Source: Pelosinus fermentans (lineage in GTDB: Bacteria > Bacillota > Negativicutes > DSM-13327). From it: DNA of 64,000 bases. The notes under the pieces are model-generated. The model did not search any database, was not told where the DNA came from, and saw only the letters and a program-made list of their open reading frames with translations. Both the position numbers and the translations under genes were made by a program. Position 1 is the first letter of the stretch, and every line of letters starts with the position of its first letter. Where the stretch lies: positions 74,486 to 138,485 of the forward strand of contig DJJR01000032.1 of assembly GCA_002434245.1 (NCBI GenBank), read 5' to 3'. This document shows, in pieces, positions 63,372 through 64,000 of the stretch.

Positions 63372-63794
63372 GTGACCACGGAACAAACGATTATCAGCAT
63401 CGACCCAGGACGGGAAAAATGCGGCATTGCTGCAGTTCATCCAGAAAAGGGCGTATTACAAAAAAATATTATATCAACTCAAGAATTACCTTCTATCATT
63501 AAAGAGTGGCTTAGCAAGTACCAGACGAAAACAGTGATAATGGGAAATGGCACTTCCAGTAAAGATGCCAAGAATCTGTTAGAAAAGATCCTGATAAATG
63601 GACAATCTCTTGAAGTGAATTTAGTAGATGAATACCGAACTACCGATGAAGGTCGCCGCCGCTATTGGCTGGAAAATCCCCCTCAGGGCTTTCGGCGACT
63701 GATTCCAGTGACCATGCAAACACCACCTCAACCTGTTGATGATTATGTCGCTGTAATACTGGCAGAACGCTATTTGGAAATTGTTAATAAATGA
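63372..63794 (+). CDS. YqgF/RuvC-like nuclease-fold protein
   Basis: About 140 residues of the RNase H/RuvC superfamily: IISIDPGREKCGIAAV carries the first acidic residue, VDEYRTTDEGRRRYW resembles the DERxT motif of YqgF, and PVDDYVAVILAERYLE the terminal acidic pair. A Holliday-junction or RNA-processing nuclease is possible, but substrate is unknown. GTG 63372 uses GGCGGGG from the preceding repeat as ribosome site; an in-frame ATG at 63315 would put repeat sequence into the protein. Confidence 0.75.
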   Translation: MTTEQTIISIDPGREKCGIAAVHPEKGVLQKNIISTQELPSIIKEWLSKYQTKTVIMGNGTSSKDAKNLLEKILINGQSLEVNLVDEYRTTDEGRRRYWLENPPQGFRRLIPVTMQTPPQPVDDYVAVILAERYLEIVNK

Positions 63795-63879
63795 TTAACT
63801 AGAAATTAACAATCCGTTAACGAGAATACGAAGGAAAATGATATATATTGTGGAGAATATACTAACAAGCAAGGTAAGA

Positions 63880-64000
63880 TCTAACAGTATTAAGATACTA
63901 AAAAGAGGAGATTGAGGAAACATGGAAACTCAATTAGAAACCCTTCTTAGGCTTATTATGTGAGATTACCGAGCAAATAAAAAAACCTAAGGAGAGATTT
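63880..64000 (+). promoter_or_regulatory. Leader with the ompM-type hairpin for a gene beyond the window
   Basis: ATTGAG-(GAAACATGGAAA)-CTCAAT at 63911-63934, followed by a poly-A tract and CCTAAGGAGAGATTT, the same arrangement as before ompM2 (AAACCTTAAGGAGA). The start codon should be just past base 64000. The 63795-63879 stretch has an AT-rich TTAAC/GTTAA pair (63811-63824) but no clear promoter. Confidence 0.6.

Overview
The window comes from an endospore-forming, flagellated bacterium that has an LPS-containing outer membrane: a diderm Firmicute of the class Negativicutes, most likely a Sporomusaceae member (Pelosinus/Sporomusa-like). Three things point there. Sporulation genes (spoIID, a spoIIQ-type gene, spoIIID) lie next to atp, murA and mbl in the order known from Bacillus. 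The flagellar genes include P-ring and L-ring genes (flgA, flgH, flgI), which only diderms need. The porins anchor to peptidoglycan through an N-terminal SLH domain (OmpM type). All 57 genes I support are on the + strand; I see no tRNA, rRNA, CRISPR array or intact insertion sequence.

Layout. 1-4.1 kb: end of the F1 ATP synthase operon (atpA partial, atpG, atpD, atpC). 4.1-9.9 kb: ywmB, murA, spoIID, a spoIIQ-type M23 peptidase gene, spoIIID, mbl. 9.9-14.8 kb: flagellar rod and ring genes (flgF-type, flgG, flgA, flgH, flgI, flgJ). 15-18.6 kb: three secreted or membrane proteins (AMIN plus phosphodiester glycosidase, a biotinyl/lipoyl-like domain protein, an S55 SpoIVB-like protease). 18.9-63.8 kb: one long outer-membrane locus. 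In order it holds mlaEFD and tolC; tamB; a sigma-70-family factor; a single-pass membrane protein; bamA; an unknown duplicated-domain protein; three Skp/OmpH-like genes; lpxD; a YjbH-like gene; an LpxL-type acyltransferase; an ABC pair with a very large extracytoplasmic domain; lpxC-fabZ-lpxA-lpxI; lpxB-msbA-waaA-lpxK; kdsB-kdsA-kdsD-kdsC; a second LpxL-type gene; lptC-lptA-lptB-lptF/G; a DUF3084 gene; two ompM porins; and a YqgF/RuvC-like gene.

Together these genes make Kdo2-lipid A (LpxA, C, D, I, B, K, KdsA-D, WaaA and two late acyltransferases), flip and export it (MsbA, LptBCA and one LptF/G), insert outer-membrane proteins (BamA, Skp-like chaperones), move phospholipids (MlaEFD, TamB) and tether the outer membrane (OmpM). 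LptD is not in the window.

Signals beyond the genes. (1) About twenty intercistronic copies of long inverted repeats built from 7-8 bp units (CAGAG, CGAAG and CAAAG versions) plus a separate C-type repeat, including one C copy sitting in the loop of another repeat and a near-perfect 135-bp tandem duplication. (2) An identical 12-nt-loop hairpin with compensatory stem changes in front of both ompM genes and again at the right edge of the window. (3) A GACTR-NN-YAGTC dyad in front of tolC, lpxA and ompM1, which suggests a shared regulator. (4) A Fur-box-like site in front of ompM2. (5) A sigma factor next to a gene with anti-sigma-like topology, directly upstream of bamA. Starts were moved from the longest open frame whenever a good Shine-Dalgarno or a repeat insertion showed that the 5' extension is not coding.
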